From assembly GCF_000199675.1 (NCBI RefSeq), contig NC_014960.1, positions 2,604,001 to 2,668,000 of the forward strand: a DNA stretch of 64,000 nt. Reading direction: 5' to 3'. A program made the translations under genes and the position numbers. The notes beneath the pieces were generated by a model. The model was not told the DNA's origin. It made no database searches and was given only the letters and a program-made list of their open reading frames with translations. The stretch comes from Anaerolinea thermophila UNI-1. GTDB taxonomy: Bacteria; Chloroflexota; Anaerolineae; Anaerolineales; Anaerolineaceae. The first letter of the stretch is position 1. Every line of letters starts with the position of its first letter. Shown one piece after another: positions 26,701 through 33,000 of this stretch.

Positions 26701-26919
26701 CCGGAATTGGCGGTAGACATAGCAAACCGAACCGGACGAACGGATATTCGTCTCGATTCTTTTATCATATCGGCCACTCCATATCCAGAACTAAGGATTA
26801 AATACGATGACGGTAGTTGGGATTTGGATCGTTTTACACAAAAGCACATCCTCTTTCCAAATCGCCCCCTTCTAGATGGAAAACCTTACGATTACATAAG
26901 AATAATCCTGGAAGGATGA
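23704..26919 (+). CDS. Type III-like restriction subunit Res (DEAD/DEAH helicase-nuclease)
   Basis: A 1071-residue superfamily 2 helicase. Walker A in [13 protein letters not shown], DExH box in [14 protein letters not shown], later helicase motifs around [22 protein letters not shown] and [11 protein letters not shown]. Near the C-terminus [12 protein letters not shown]...IIFVEPHGM resembles the PD-(D/E)XK nuclease of Res proteins, but with EPH where EXK is expected. It would cut DNA after ATP-driven communication between Mod-bound sites. I use ATG 23704, which is well spaced from GGAG; ATG 23698 is the alternative. Confidence 0.85.
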   Translation: [1071 protein letters not shown]

Positions 26920-26945
26920 ATTCCATTTGCAAAAAGGGAACTTTT

Positions 26946-28043
26946 ATGGCACCTCCACAAACCAAGTTATGGAAAATCGATCCGCATACCAAAGCCAAAC
27001 ATGAAATTTTGCGCCGTTATTTGGGTGCATGGTTTGGCATTCTTGGACAAAAGATTCCCAGGATAGTCTATATTGATGGCTTCTGTGGGCCGGGCGAGTA
27101 CGAAGACGGAGAACCTGGTTCGCCCCTCATCGCATTACAACAAGCCAGGCCGCTTGCCACCAAGTATCAAAACACTGAATTCGTATTTATATTTATTGAT
27201 GAGAGGAAAGACCGCATCGAGAACTTAGAGAGCAAAATTAGATCTGAACAGTATCCACAAAACATGCTTATTTTCCCCATCAATGGAACGTTTGAAGAGA
27301 AAATGTCTGAACTCTTCAGCGATCTTAGCGATGAAGGTGCTCTTTTAGCTCCAACGTTTGTTTTTATTGATCCATTCGGTTTTAGTGGTATCCCCTTTGA
27401 CATAGTTGCAAAATTCTTAAGCAACCCTAAAACAGAAATTTTTATTAACATAATGGTAGATTCCATCAATCGCTTTCTAGACCATCCTAATCCTGAAATA
27501 AAAAATCATATTATTCGAATGTTCGGTACGTCTAAAGTAACAAAGGTTTTATCCGGTTCTGGAGACCGATTTCAGGCTTTAAGATGTCTATATCAAGAGC
27601 AGCTCCTAACTCACGCTAAATTCGTTCGATATTTTGAAATGAGAGATCAATATAATCAGCCCATATATTATCTTTTCTTTGCTTCATCTCATCGCCTAGG
27701 TCACCTGAAAATGAAAGAGGCTTTCTGGAAGGTGGATCCCCAAACAGGATACTTGTTTTCAGACGCAACCGATCCCAATCAACTTGTATTGTTTCAGGAT
27801 GCCCCAATTGTCGAGTTAGCGAATATTTTAGCGAAAAAGTTTTGTGGACAAACGGTGACAACAAATGAGATCATTCACGATTTCGTTGAAGATCAAACTC
27901 CTTATACTGCCTCTCATGCCAAAAAGGCTCTCAGCATTTTAGAAAACGAACAAAAGATTAAGGTGTACGCATACAAAATGGACGGCTCACCTCGGATACG
28001 GAATTCATTTCCTGATGGAGTATCAGTGGAATTTCTTGTATAA
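26946..28043 (+). CDS. tcmP: Three-Cys-motif partner protein TcmP
   Basis: A 365-residue protein with the TcmP start ([25 protein letters not shown]) and a methyltransferase-like core: [36 protein letters not shown] and [15 protein letters not shown] winged-helix-like C-terminus closes it. TcmP is regularly paired with a three-Cys/Gp37-Gp68 protein, as here. Function not established; defence or DNA modification is suspected. It follows res by 26 nt and is visibly more AT-rich than its neighbours. An ATG at 26916 overlapping the res stop is an alternative start. Confidence 0.82.
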   Translation: MAPPQTKLWKIDPHTKAKHEILRRYLGAWFGILGQKIPRIVYIDGFCGPGEYEDGEPGSPLIALQQARPLATKYQNTEFVFIFIDERKDRIENLESKIRSEQYPQNMLIFPINGTFEEKMSELFSDLSDEGALLAPTFVFIDPFGFSGIPFDIVAKFLSNPKTEIFINIMVDSINRFLDHPNPEIKNHIIRMFGTSKVTKVLSGSGDRFQALRCLYQEQLLTHAKFVRYFEMRDQYNQPIYYLFFASSHRLGHLKMKEAFWKVDPQTGYLFSDATDPNQLVLFQDAPIVELANILAKKFCGQTVTTNEIIHDFVEDQTPYTASHAKKALSILENEQKIKVYAYKMDGSPRIRNSFPDGVSVEFLV

Positions 28044-28074
28044 TAATAGAAACGATGTTCGAAAAGGTTGTGAT

Positions 28075-28797
28075 ATGGCTGGTAGCCGAATTGAATGGAC
28101 TGAATCCACATGGAACCCTCTTACAGGTTGCAATAAGGTTAGTCCGGGTTGCAAACACTGTTATGCTGAACGGATGGCAAAACGCTTGAAAGCAATGGGT
28201 CAGGAAAAGTACAGGGATGGATTTCGATTAACATTGCATCCAGAAGTTCTCGAAGAACCCCTATCCTGGCATAAACCTCAGATAATCTTCGTCAACTCGA
28301 TGAGCGATTTATTCCACGAGAACGTTCCTGTTGAGTTCATTCAAAGCGTTTTTGATGTCATGCGCCGCGCTTACTGGCACACTTTCCAGGTTCTTACTAA
28401 ACGCGCCGAACGATTGCTTGAACTTGATCCAATTCTTGAATGGTCTGCAAATGTCTGGATGGGGGTTAGCGTTGAAAATCAGAATTACACCATCCGTATT
28501 GACCGTTTGAGGAACACTCATGCAAAAGTAAAGTTTCTATCGCTAGAACCTCTCTTAGGTCCAATTTCAAATTTGAATCTAGAAGGGATAAACTGGGTTA
28601 TTGTCGGCGGCGAATCTGGACCGCATGCCCGTCCCATCAAGCCTGAATGGGTGCGTGAAATTCGTGATCAATGCCTTGCGAATCATGTTCCCTTCTTTTT
28701 CAAGCAATGGGGCGGAACGAATAAGAAAAAATCGGGGCGGTTGTTGGATGGTGAGAGATGGGATCAAATGCCGATACTTGTCCCTTCGGGGGACTAA
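28075..28797 (+). CDS. Phage Gp37/Gp68-like three-Cys protein (DUF5131)
   Basis: A 240-residue protein beginning [16 protein letters not shown]. It has three closely spaced cysteines in [17 protein letters not shown], a pattern reminiscent of iron-sulfur/radical-SAM-like clusters. Other family motifs are [38 protein letters not shown] and [13 protein letters not shown]. It is the standard partner of TcmP, encoded 31 nt upstream. AAGG precedes the ATG at 28075. Confidence 0.85.
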   Translation: MAGSRIEWTESTWNPLTGCNKVSPGCKHCYAERMAKRLKAMGQEKYRDGFRLTLHPEVLEEPLSWHKPQIIFVNSMSDLFHENVPVEFIQSVFDVMRRAYWHTFQVLTKRAERLLELDPILEWSANVWMGVSVENQNYTIRIDRLRNTHAKVKFLSLEPLLGPISNLNLEGINWVIVGGESGPHARPIKPEWVREIRDQCLANHVPFFFKQWGGTNKKKSGRLLDGERWDQMPILVPSGD

Positions 28798-28840
28798 ACT
28801 AAAACAATCACCCAATCAATTTTGAAATAACATAAAAACG

Positions 28841-28868
28841 CAAGAGAGGGCTTTTCTGCCCTCTCTTG
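28841..28868 (+). terminator. Terminator after the TcmP/Gp37 operon
   Basis: An 11-bp perfect stem CAAGAGAGGGC / GCCCTCTCTTG with a 6-nt loop, 43 nt after the Gp37/Gp68 stop. The T-rich tail is weak (TGTTCC). Confidence 0.6.
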
Positions 28869-28873
28869 TGTTC

Positions 28874-28903
28874 CGTAGTTCGCGGATGCTCTGTCGAAGC
28901 GCT
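28874..28903 (+). pseudogene. Partial, inverted copy of the tRNA-Asp 5' half
   Basis: TCCGTAGTTC (28874-28883) and GCTCTGTCGAAGCG (28890-28903) match the acceptor/D-arm start and the anticodon arm of the tRNA-Asp gene ~100 nt away, in the opposite orientation. About nine D-loop bases are missing. No T-arm follows, so it cannot be a working tRNA. Confidence 0.65.
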
Positions 28904-28944
28904 TTTATCATAGCAGTTATCTCGGAAAAATTCAAGTTTTGCAA

Positions 28945-28975
28945 CAAAAAAGAGGGCTGGGTAAGCCCTCTTTTT
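28945..28975. terminator. Bidirectional terminator near tRNA-Asp
   Basis: Stem AGAGGGCT / AGCCCTCT with a short loop (GGGTA), an A-run before and a T-run after, so it can act on both strands. On the minus strand it ends the tRNA-Asp transcript. Confidence 0.7.
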
Positions 28976-28986
28976 CGGCAAGTGGG

Positions 28987-29059
28987 TGCCCCCGGCGGGA
29001 TTCGAACCCGCATCTTACGCTTCGACAGAGCGCTATTCTATCCCTTGAACTACGGAGGC
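28987..29059 (-). tRNA. tRNA-Asp (anticodon GTC)
   Basis: A 73-nt cloverleaf: acceptor GCCTCCG/CGGGGGC (one G-U), D-arm GTTC/GAAT, anticodon stem GCGCT/AGCGT with loop CTGTCGA, T-arm GCGGG/CCCGC around TTCGAAT, discriminator A. The loop gives anticodon GTC. The discriminator is A rather than the usual G of tRNA-Asp, so an element-encoded or unusual tRNA is possible. Confidence 0.85.
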
Positions 29060-29076
29060 ACGACCATTTGCCAAGG

Positions 29077-29122
29077 TCACCCTGGGCGGAGTTGCGCCGC
29101 CCCAAGACACTACGCAGGGTGA
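29077..29122 (-). ncRNA. T-loop-like structured RNA element, copy e
   Basis: Outer stem TCACCCTG / CAGGGTGA encloses a small hairpin GGGCGG / CCGCCC with the loop TGCGCAAC-like sequence when read on the minus strand. Same architecture as copies a, b, c, d and f. It lies between the Rad52-like gene and tRNA-Asp. Confidence 0.5.
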
Positions 29123-29124
29123 GG

Positions 29125-29150
29125 AAAAAGCCGGACGGGGTCGTCCGGCT
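29125..29150 (-). terminator. Terminator of the Rad52-like gene
   Basis: A perfect 9-bp stem AGCCGGACG / CGTCCGGCT with loop GGGT, followed on the minus strand by TTTTT. It is 18 nt past the stop codon of the gene. Confidence 0.75.
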
Positions 29151-29167
29151 CAGTTCCCGCAGGGGGG

Positions 29168-29941
29168 TTAGCCCGCATAGGCGGCTTGCAGACTGAGAAA
29201 CGCCCGCGCCATGCGCTGCAAGCGGATGTTTTCGGGCTTGCCCTGGGGGTCAAATCCCTTGCCATCCGTGTTCGCAGCCCAGCGGATCCAGCCTTTTCCC
29301 GCCGCGCCGCTTGCCCACACCTCGGCAAGCGTTTTGTCTTTCATCTTGCCGAAGTGGATCACGGTCTGACCGGGGTCAGCCAATTCACCTTCCGCAGCCG
29401 GTTCAGCGGCAGGCGCAGGCTGTGGCGCATTCACTTTGCCGTTGCCGTTCGGGACGTTCTGGAAGTCCTTGTGAGACCGCAGCCCGAGGTACACGCTTTC
29501 CTGGAAGCCAATGTTGGATACGGCGTTCCCCAAAGCGTTGGTGATCGCTCCCTTCATGGCGTAGGCAATGTTGGCGTTTTCGCTGGCCCCGGTGGCATGG
29601 ACGGAGCAGTTGTACTGGGTGTTCCCGTCAACAAGCTTGTACCAGAAGCGCAGGTGGGTGAGAACGGCCACATAAACGCCGTATTCATTGCCCCTCGCAT
29701 TGGTGCGGGACTCGTAGCGGTGTTCCAGATCGCCGGGGGAAAATTCGTACCCCCAGCCGTAACCGCACAACCCGAAAATGTGATTCAGGACTTTCCGCAT
29801 CCAGTTCGGGTCAATGTCGGTCAGGTCAACCGCTCCCGGTACCGCCTTGTACGCTCCGGCGGGCAACTCTTGGTCTAATTGCTGAACGGCTTGCTCCAGC
29901 GTCAGACCGGTCAAAGTGAAGATGGAAGAAAGAGTGGACAT
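29168..29941 (-). CDS. Rad52-family single-strand annealing-like protein
   Basis: A 257-residue protein. The N-terminal ~160 residues resemble Rad52/22 annealing proteins: LNHIFGLCGYGWGYEF, HLRFWYKLVDG and the characteristic helix YAMKGAITNALGNAVSNIGFQESVYLGL. A Pro/Ala linker follows, then a C-terminal segment (IHFGKMKDKTLAEVWASG) like small nucleic-acid-binding add-ons found beside recombinases. Phage and plasmid members anneal complementary strands and help integrate or repair DNA. The ATG at 29941 has GGAGG upstream. A ~290-nt structured leader precedes it. Confidence 0.7.
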   Translation of the reverse strand: MSTLSSIFTLTGLTLEQAVQQLDQELPAGAYKAVPGAVDLTDIDPNWMRKVLNHIFGLCGYGWGYEFSPGDLEHRYESRTNARGNEYGVYVAVLTHLRFWYKLVDGNTQYNCSVHATGASENANIAYAMKGAITNALGNAVSNIGFQESVYLGLRSHKDFQNVPNGNGKVNAPQPAPAAEPAAEGELADPGQTVIHFGKMKDKTLAEVWASGAAGKGWIRWAANTDGKGFDPQGKPENIRLQRMARAFLSLQAAYAG

Positions 29942-30232
29942 GGTAAAAACCTCCTTTTGCGCCCCCGTCCGCAGCCGGGAGCAATAACTAGTGTATTGCC
30001 CTGCTGCGTCAGGGGAGAGCCTCACGGCCTCGCTCCACCGCCTACCTTGGGTAAGCGGCAGAGGGAGACCGTGAGACCGGGAGATTTACCCGTCCCTTCC
30101 GCCTATGCGGTTGTTAAAGTTCTGCCCCTTGCGGGAAATCACCCCGGCGGACTTGCACCGCCTTATGCACTGTGCGGGGTGGAATTTTCATTGGGGCAGG
30201 GCTGGGTAGCCCTGCCGGTGTTACTCGCTCGC
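29942..30232 (-). promoter_or_regulatory. Structured leader of the Rad52-like gene
   Basis: No gene is visible in this 291-nt gap. Read on the minus strand it holds a T-loop element (copy a), a hairpin CCCGCAAGGGGC followed by AGAACTTTAACAAC, and a large GC-rich inverted repeat (CTCACGGTCTCCC...GGCGGTGGAGCGAGGCCGTGAG). A terminator-like hairpin GGGGCAGGGC / GCCCTGCC lies near 30195-30215, just after the 83-residue gene. Confidence 0.5.
30140..30181 (-). ncRNA. T-loop-like structured RNA element, copy a
   Basis: On the minus strand: outer stem CACCCC / GGGGTG, then GCACAGTGC, then inner hairpin GGCGG-TGCAAGT-CCGCC. It is followed by a hairpin and GCAGAAC..TTAACAAC, as in copies b and d. Confidence 0.6.
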
Positions 30233-30484
30233 CTAAAATGGGATTTTGGTAGGTGATCCCATGACCCATCCACGTTGGGTTTCTATGAAAACCGCAAGGT
30301 GGATTTTTTGTCCTTTAGGACGGGTCAGGTAAACAATGACCCTGCCGTTGTCCTGGATGCGGATGATCTTTTGGATGATCCATTTCGTCCGTCTAGAGAC
30401 CACCAGGCTGCCGGGCCGCCACTCGCCCCGGTCTGGTGTGGGAAGGGATTGGATTTCCACGACTGCCGAGGACGCCGAGGACAT
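30233..30484 (-). CDS. Small protein of unknown function (83 residues)
   Basis: A basic protein with a beta-rich centre (WRPGSLVVSRRTKWIIQKIIRIQDNGRVIVYL). It could be a small SH3- or OB-like nucleic-acid-binding protein, but I do not recognise a family. The start is ATG 30484 with GGGAGG upstream. It follows the SWIM gene by 2 nt, so the two are co-transcribed. Confidence 0.65.
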   Translation of the reverse strand: MSSASSAVVEIQSLPTPDRGEWRPGSLVVSRRTKWIIQKIIRIQDNGRVIVYLTRPKGQKIHLAVFIETQRGWVMGSPTKIPF

Positions 30485-30486
30485 TG

Positions 30487-30786
30487 TTAACCTCCCTGCT
30501 GCACGAACAGAATATGCTTGCAGGGGAACCACTGCCCGTTAGATTCAAAGTCCGGGCAGGTGCAGCCAAAAGCAATACGCCCCTGCGCTTCTACCCGTGA
30601 AACCACATACAGCCGGGGATACCGCCGGTGGGTATGGCTCGACCATACCTCCCAGAGGGTGATGGTTTTGCCCTCACCGCGATAAAACTGCCGAGACTGA
30701 ATTTGAAAGCAGTCTTTTTTGACAGCATCAAGCATTCGCTCTCGGCGTTTTGCAGCTTCGCTGCCGATAAAACCTCTTACGTTCAT
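30487..30786 (-). CDS. Small SWIM zinc-finger protein
   Basis: A 99-residue protein whose C-terminal part has the SWIM pattern Cys-x-Cys...Cys-x-His (FGCTCPDFESNG then PCKHILFV). SWIM modules bind DNA or proteins and often accompany helicases or transposases. The N-terminal part is basic and helical. AAAGGAGG is correctly spaced for the second ATG (30786), not for the first (30792). The leader is a switch-like RNA. Confidence 0.75.
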   Translation of the reverse strand: MNVRGFIGSEAAKRRERMLDAVKKDCFQIQSRQFYRGEGKTITLWEVWSSHTHRRYPRLYVVSRVEAQGRIAFGCTCPDFESNGQWFPCKHILFVQQGG

Positions 30787-30792
30787 GGTCAT

Positions 30793-30866
30793 CCTCCTTT
30801 GGGTCAGTGCCGCACCACTGACCCGGTGAAATGAATGGGTCAGTGGGCTGGAGCGGCAGCCCAAAT
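30793..30866 (-). promoter_or_regulatory. Switch-like RNA leader of the SWIM gene
   Basis: On the minus strand a hairpin GGGCTGCCGC..AGCCC is followed by CACTGACCC, GGGTCAGTG and a second CACTGACCC that touches AAAGGAGG. The middle segment can pair with either flank, so the ribosome-binding site is next to one of two exclusive stems. TGCCGC in the first loop can also pair with GCGGCA between the arms. The same layout with different bases precedes the gene at 31091. Confidence 0.55.
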
Positions 30867-30881
30867 TCGGACTAGATCGGA

Positions 30882-31091
30882 CTAGAACGGGACTTCTTCG
30901 GCTTTGGCAGGTGGCACGTTGTAGTAGCGCATGACGCGGTACTTCCAACTCCACCACCCGCGCTCGATCACCTTGAAGCAGTCGAGACAAATCACGTACT
31001 CTTTGATGTCGTCCCAAACCCCAGCGGAGTAAGAGTAGTGATACCCGCCGGTACTAGCCACAATTGTGCGCCGATGAGGGCAGCGTTTCAT
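30882..31091 (-). CDS. Zinc-ribbon-like small protein (69 residues)
   Basis: Begins MKRCPHRRTIV and carries a second pair CLDC, i.e. a Cys/His + Cys-x-x-Cys arrangement that could hold one zinc ion. The rest is rich in Trp/Tyr (GGYHYSYSAGVW, GWWSWKYRVM). No family recognised. ATG 31091 is preceded by GAAGGAGG. It is upstream of and in line with the SWIM gene. Confidence 0.65.
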   Translation of the reverse strand: MKRCPHRRTIVASTGGYHYSYSAGVWDDIKEYVICLDCFKVIERGWWSWKYRVMRYYNVPPAKAEEVPF

Positions 31092-31098
31092 AGCAATC

Positions 31099-31167
31099 CT
31101 CCTTCGGGTCGGCTCCGCGCCGCCGACCCAGGGGTATGAGTCGGCGGGTTGGCGCGGCAACCCGAAA
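31099..31167 (-). promoter_or_regulatory. Switch-like RNA leader of the zinc-ribbon-like gene
   Basis: On the minus strand: hairpin CGGGTTGCCGCG..AACCCG, then CGCCGAC, GGGTCGGCG and GCCGACCC directly before GAAGGAGG. The centre can pair with the upstream or the downstream copy. Loop bases CCGCGCC can pair with GGCGCGG. It has the same architecture as the leader at 30793-30866, with compensatory changes. Confidence 0.55.
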
Positions 31168-31208
31168 GAGAGACAGGCGAGCGATATAACCTTGTTAAGG
31201 TGCGGGGG

Positions 31209-31246
31209 TTGACATTTGCAGCCATCTGTTATAACATCGTTATAAC
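31209..31246 (+). promoter_or_regulatory. Promoter and twin GTTATAAC operator of the ribbon-helix-helix gene
   Basis: A perfect -35 TTGACA (31209-31214) and a -10 region TAACAT at 17 bp (31232-31237). Two copies of the palindrome GTTATAAC (31228-31235 and 31239-31246), 11 bp apart, cover the -10. The spacing of one helical turn suits a ribbon-helix-helix repressor binding its own promoter. Confidence 0.65.
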
Positions 31247-31270
31247 AAATGACCGCTCGGAGACATCTTG

Positions 31271-31675
31271 ATGAAGATCAAAGGCTTTCGGCTTTCTGAC
31301 GAAACTCAGACCCAGATTGCCTGGCTGGCTAAACGAAAGGGGGTGACAGCCACCGACATCGTCCGCATGGCCGTTGCTGAAATGTTCCAGCAGGAGATTG
31401 CACGCCTGCCCCGCTTCCGGTTGCGTGAACAGGTCTTGTATCTCAACGACCAACCTGTGGTGTTCTGCACCGACCGCTTGCTGACCGAACTCCCCGAAAC
31501 GTTTCTGCTCCAGCTGGAGCACGGTACGGCTGACCCGATGGAGACGATGATCTATCTCATCTTCACTATCGCCCGCATCGGGGAGCCTGTCCAGATTGAT
31601 GAACAGGCTCTGAATGACTTGATCGGCTGGTCACTCCCGTCCCTAAAAGGCGATCAGGATGAGGGGCGCGGGTAG
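31271..31675 (+). CDS. Ribbon-helix-helix (CopG-like) DNA-binding protein
   Basis: A 134-residue protein whose first ~45 residues (KIKGFRLSDETQTQIAWLAKRKGVTATDIVRMAVAE, shown in part) fit a ribbon-helix-helix domain. The rest is acidic/hydrophobic and unassigned. It is likely an autorepressor acting at the twin GTTATAAC sites. The same palindrome lies in front of the rep gene, so it may also control replication. It is the only plus-strand gene in this zone. ATG 31271; a TTG precedes it directly. Confidence 0.7.
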   Translation: MKIKGFRLSDETQTQIAWLAKRKGVTATDIVRMAVAEMFQQEIARLPRFRLREQVLYLNDQPVVFCTDRLLTELPETFLLQLEHGTADPMETMIYLIFTIARIGEPVQIDEQALNDLIGWSLPSLKGDQDEGRG

Positions 31676-31695
31676 CGCCCCTCAGGGGGCAAGAG

Positions 31696-31929
31696 TCACA
31701 TCTTGGGGCGCATCATCGCGATGGACACCAGGATAAGGCGGAGGGTCTCCAGGGCTTCAGGCGAAATCTCGACCTGCCGACCTGCAAGAAACTCTTCCAC
31801 TTCCTTCCTGACTTTCGGGTCTCGAATGCGCTTGCGAATCTCACACACGAGTTCCTGCGCTTCTTTCTCCGAAAGAACACGCCCACCGATGCGCACCCCA
31901 CGCTCTTGCCAGTCACGGTTTCTTGGCAT
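31696..31929 (-). CDS. Small helical protein of unknown function (77 residues)
   Basis: A charged, helical protein (VLSEKEAQELVCEIRKRIRDPKVRKEVEEFL) with no recognised domain. ATG 31929 with GGAGGTG upstream. It is convergent with the ribbon-helix-helix gene. Confidence 0.6.
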   Translation of the reverse strand: MPRNRDWQERGVRIGGRVLSEKEAQELVCEIRKRIRDPKVRKEVEEFLAGRQVEISPEALETLRLILVSIAMMRPKM

Positions 31930-32354
31930 ACCGCACCTCCAGAAGGAATTGGGGCGGCAACCGTCCTGGCGGGTGACCTTCCCCCGTCTTTTCGAAATAA
32001 GACGGCGGAACATCACGCTTCCGAAAACCTTTGTGGGTTGTTAAGGTGCAGTCCGGGTTTATCCGCCCGGTCGGGAATTTGGCATGGCGGGCAGGATGGG
32101 TATCCTGCCCGGCGGGGGATTGGACGCCGCAACCCGTTCCCGGCTGTGCCGGAGTTTGCGCCCGCTCCCCCAATCAAATTTGGGTATTGCAGGCTCTCAC
32201 CTCCTTTCGGGTGGATTTTGGCGTCCGGCGGGCAGAGCCGGAATTGTGGAATGTGCGGCTTCCGTTTTGCCGCACACATCTCCCGGTCTTGAAGGGAATG
32301 TTTGTGACATTCCCTATCTTGCAGGAGACGCCTGTTTATTCCGCCCCGCCAAAA

Positions 32355-32394
32355 CCGCCCTGCCGGAGTTGCACCGGCGGAACTACGAGGGCGG
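32355..32394 (-). ncRNA. T-loop-like structured RNA element, copy f
   Basis: Outer stem CCGCCCT / GGGCGG and inner hairpin GCCGG / CCGGC whose minus-strand loop is TGCAACT. It is a shorter copy; the GCACAGTGC part is replaced by CGTAGTTCC. Confidence 0.45.
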
Positions 32395-32443
32395 ATGGCA
32401 GACTTGTTGCGTTTGTAAGGTTCTGCGCCCCTTGCGGGCAGGT

Positions 32444-32487
32444 CACTCCTGCGGGACTTGCACCCGCACATGGCACTGTGCGGAGTG
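32444..32487 (-). ncRNA. T-loop-like structured RNA element, copy b
   Basis: Minus strand: outer stem CACTCC / GGAGTG, GCACAGTGC, inner hairpin TGCGGG-TGCAAGT-CCCGCA, followed by CCCGCAAGGGGCGCAGAAC. Same layout as copy a with compensatory base changes. Confidence 0.6.
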
Positions 32488-32526
32488 AAGATGGAGATGA
32501 GCGGGTAGCCCACCTCATCACGGAAC

Positions 32527-32694
32527 TTACGGATACTTGCGGTACAGGATGATTTGCCTCCCGGCACGCAGCAGCACAATCAACCTCAATAGGTTGAACG
32601 CCCCCATCATCACCACAGTGGCGATGACGGATACGATCAGCAGCAGTGCCAGAAGCAATATCACGCTTCCCGCTGCGAGTAAATAAGGCATCAT
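32527..32694 (-). CDS. Small two-helix membrane protein (55 residues)
   Basis: Hydrophobic throughout (LAAGSVILLLALLLIVSVIATVVMMGAFNLL, shown in part), then a short basic tail. No family recognised. The start is ATG 32694, 5 nt after GGAGG. The ribosome-binding site lies inside a 12-bp hairpin stem, so translation is probably regulated. Confidence 0.6.
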   Translation of the reverse strand: MMPYLLAAGSVILLLALLLIVSVIATVVMMGAFNLLRLIVLLRAGRQIILYRKYP

Positions 32695-32699
32695 CTTGA

Positions 32700-32756
32700 C
32701 CTCCTTTCTCCCCTTCCGCACAGCAGTTTCCTGCCGCACAGAGAGGGAGAAAGGAG
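32700..32756 (-). promoter_or_regulatory. Hairpin that hides the ribosome-binding site of the 55-residue gene
   Basis: CTCCTTTCTCCC (minus strand, 32745-32756) is perfectly complementary to GGGAGAAAGGAG (32701-32712), which contains the Shine-Dalgarno sequence. An inner stem GTGCGGCAG / CTGCTGTGC with a GAAA loop stabilises it. Confidence 0.6.
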
Positions 32757-32820
32757 ATTGTGCTATTTACCCGTGTTAATGTTCCGTGTTCTCACAGGGC
32801 TTGTGGCCACCGGGAGAAGT

Positions 32821-32865
32821 TGACCCGTGCGGACTTGCACCGCATTCCGGCACTGTGCCGGGTCA
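32821..32865 (-). ncRNA. T-loop-like structured RNA element, copy c
   Basis: Minus strand: outer stem TGACCC / GGGTCA, GGCACAGTGCC, inner hairpin TGCGG-TGCAAGT-CCGCA. It lies between the intrinsic terminator at 32870 and the 55-residue gene. Confidence 0.6.
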
Positions 32866-32869
32866 TAAC

Positions 32870-32911
32870 AAAAAAGCCAGAACCTGCCGCATCTGCGGGA
32901 AAGGCTCTGGC
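32870..32911 (-). terminator. Intrinsic terminator or attenuator
   Basis: Minus-strand stem GCCAGAGCC / GGTTCTGGC (one G-U pair, which fits the minus strand only) plus an inner hairpin CCGCAGATGCGG, followed by TTTTTT. It is about 60 nt after the promoter at 32972-32999. Confidence 0.7.
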
Positions 32912-32971
32912 GGGTAGCCATCGCATCGGGGAGGCTTGTGGCCGTCCCTGAATTGTTGTTGTTCTGGTTGT

Positions 32972-32999
32972 ATTATAACAATTTTTTGGTCGTGTGCAA
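32972..32999 (-). promoter_or_regulatory. Promoter of a short structured transcript
   Basis: A perfect -10 TATAAT (32972-32977), 16-bp spacer, weak -35 TTGCAC (32994-32999). The -10 is embedded in TTGTTATAATACAA, close to the GTTATAAC operator sequence. The transcript would be about 95 nt to the terminator at 32870, or read through into the 55-residue gene. Confidence 0.55.
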
Positions 33000-33000
33000 G

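Larger units (their letters stand above)
31930..32526 (-). other. 600-nt structured intergenic region
   Basis: I see no convincing gene here. The frames that stay open are Pro/Arg/Cys-rich with no ribosome-binding site that fits. Instead there are many hairpins (e.g. GGCGGGCAGGAT / ATCCTGCCCGGC near 32087-32114, TGTGCGGC / GCCGCACA near 32252-32275) and two T-loop elements (copies b and f). Possibly a long leader or small RNAs of the minus strand. Confidence 0.5.

Noticed and set aside
32013..32579. 188-codon minus-strand frame
   Set aside because: Composition is Pro/Arg/Cys-rich and irregular, it runs through two structured repeats and has no suitable ribosome-binding site.
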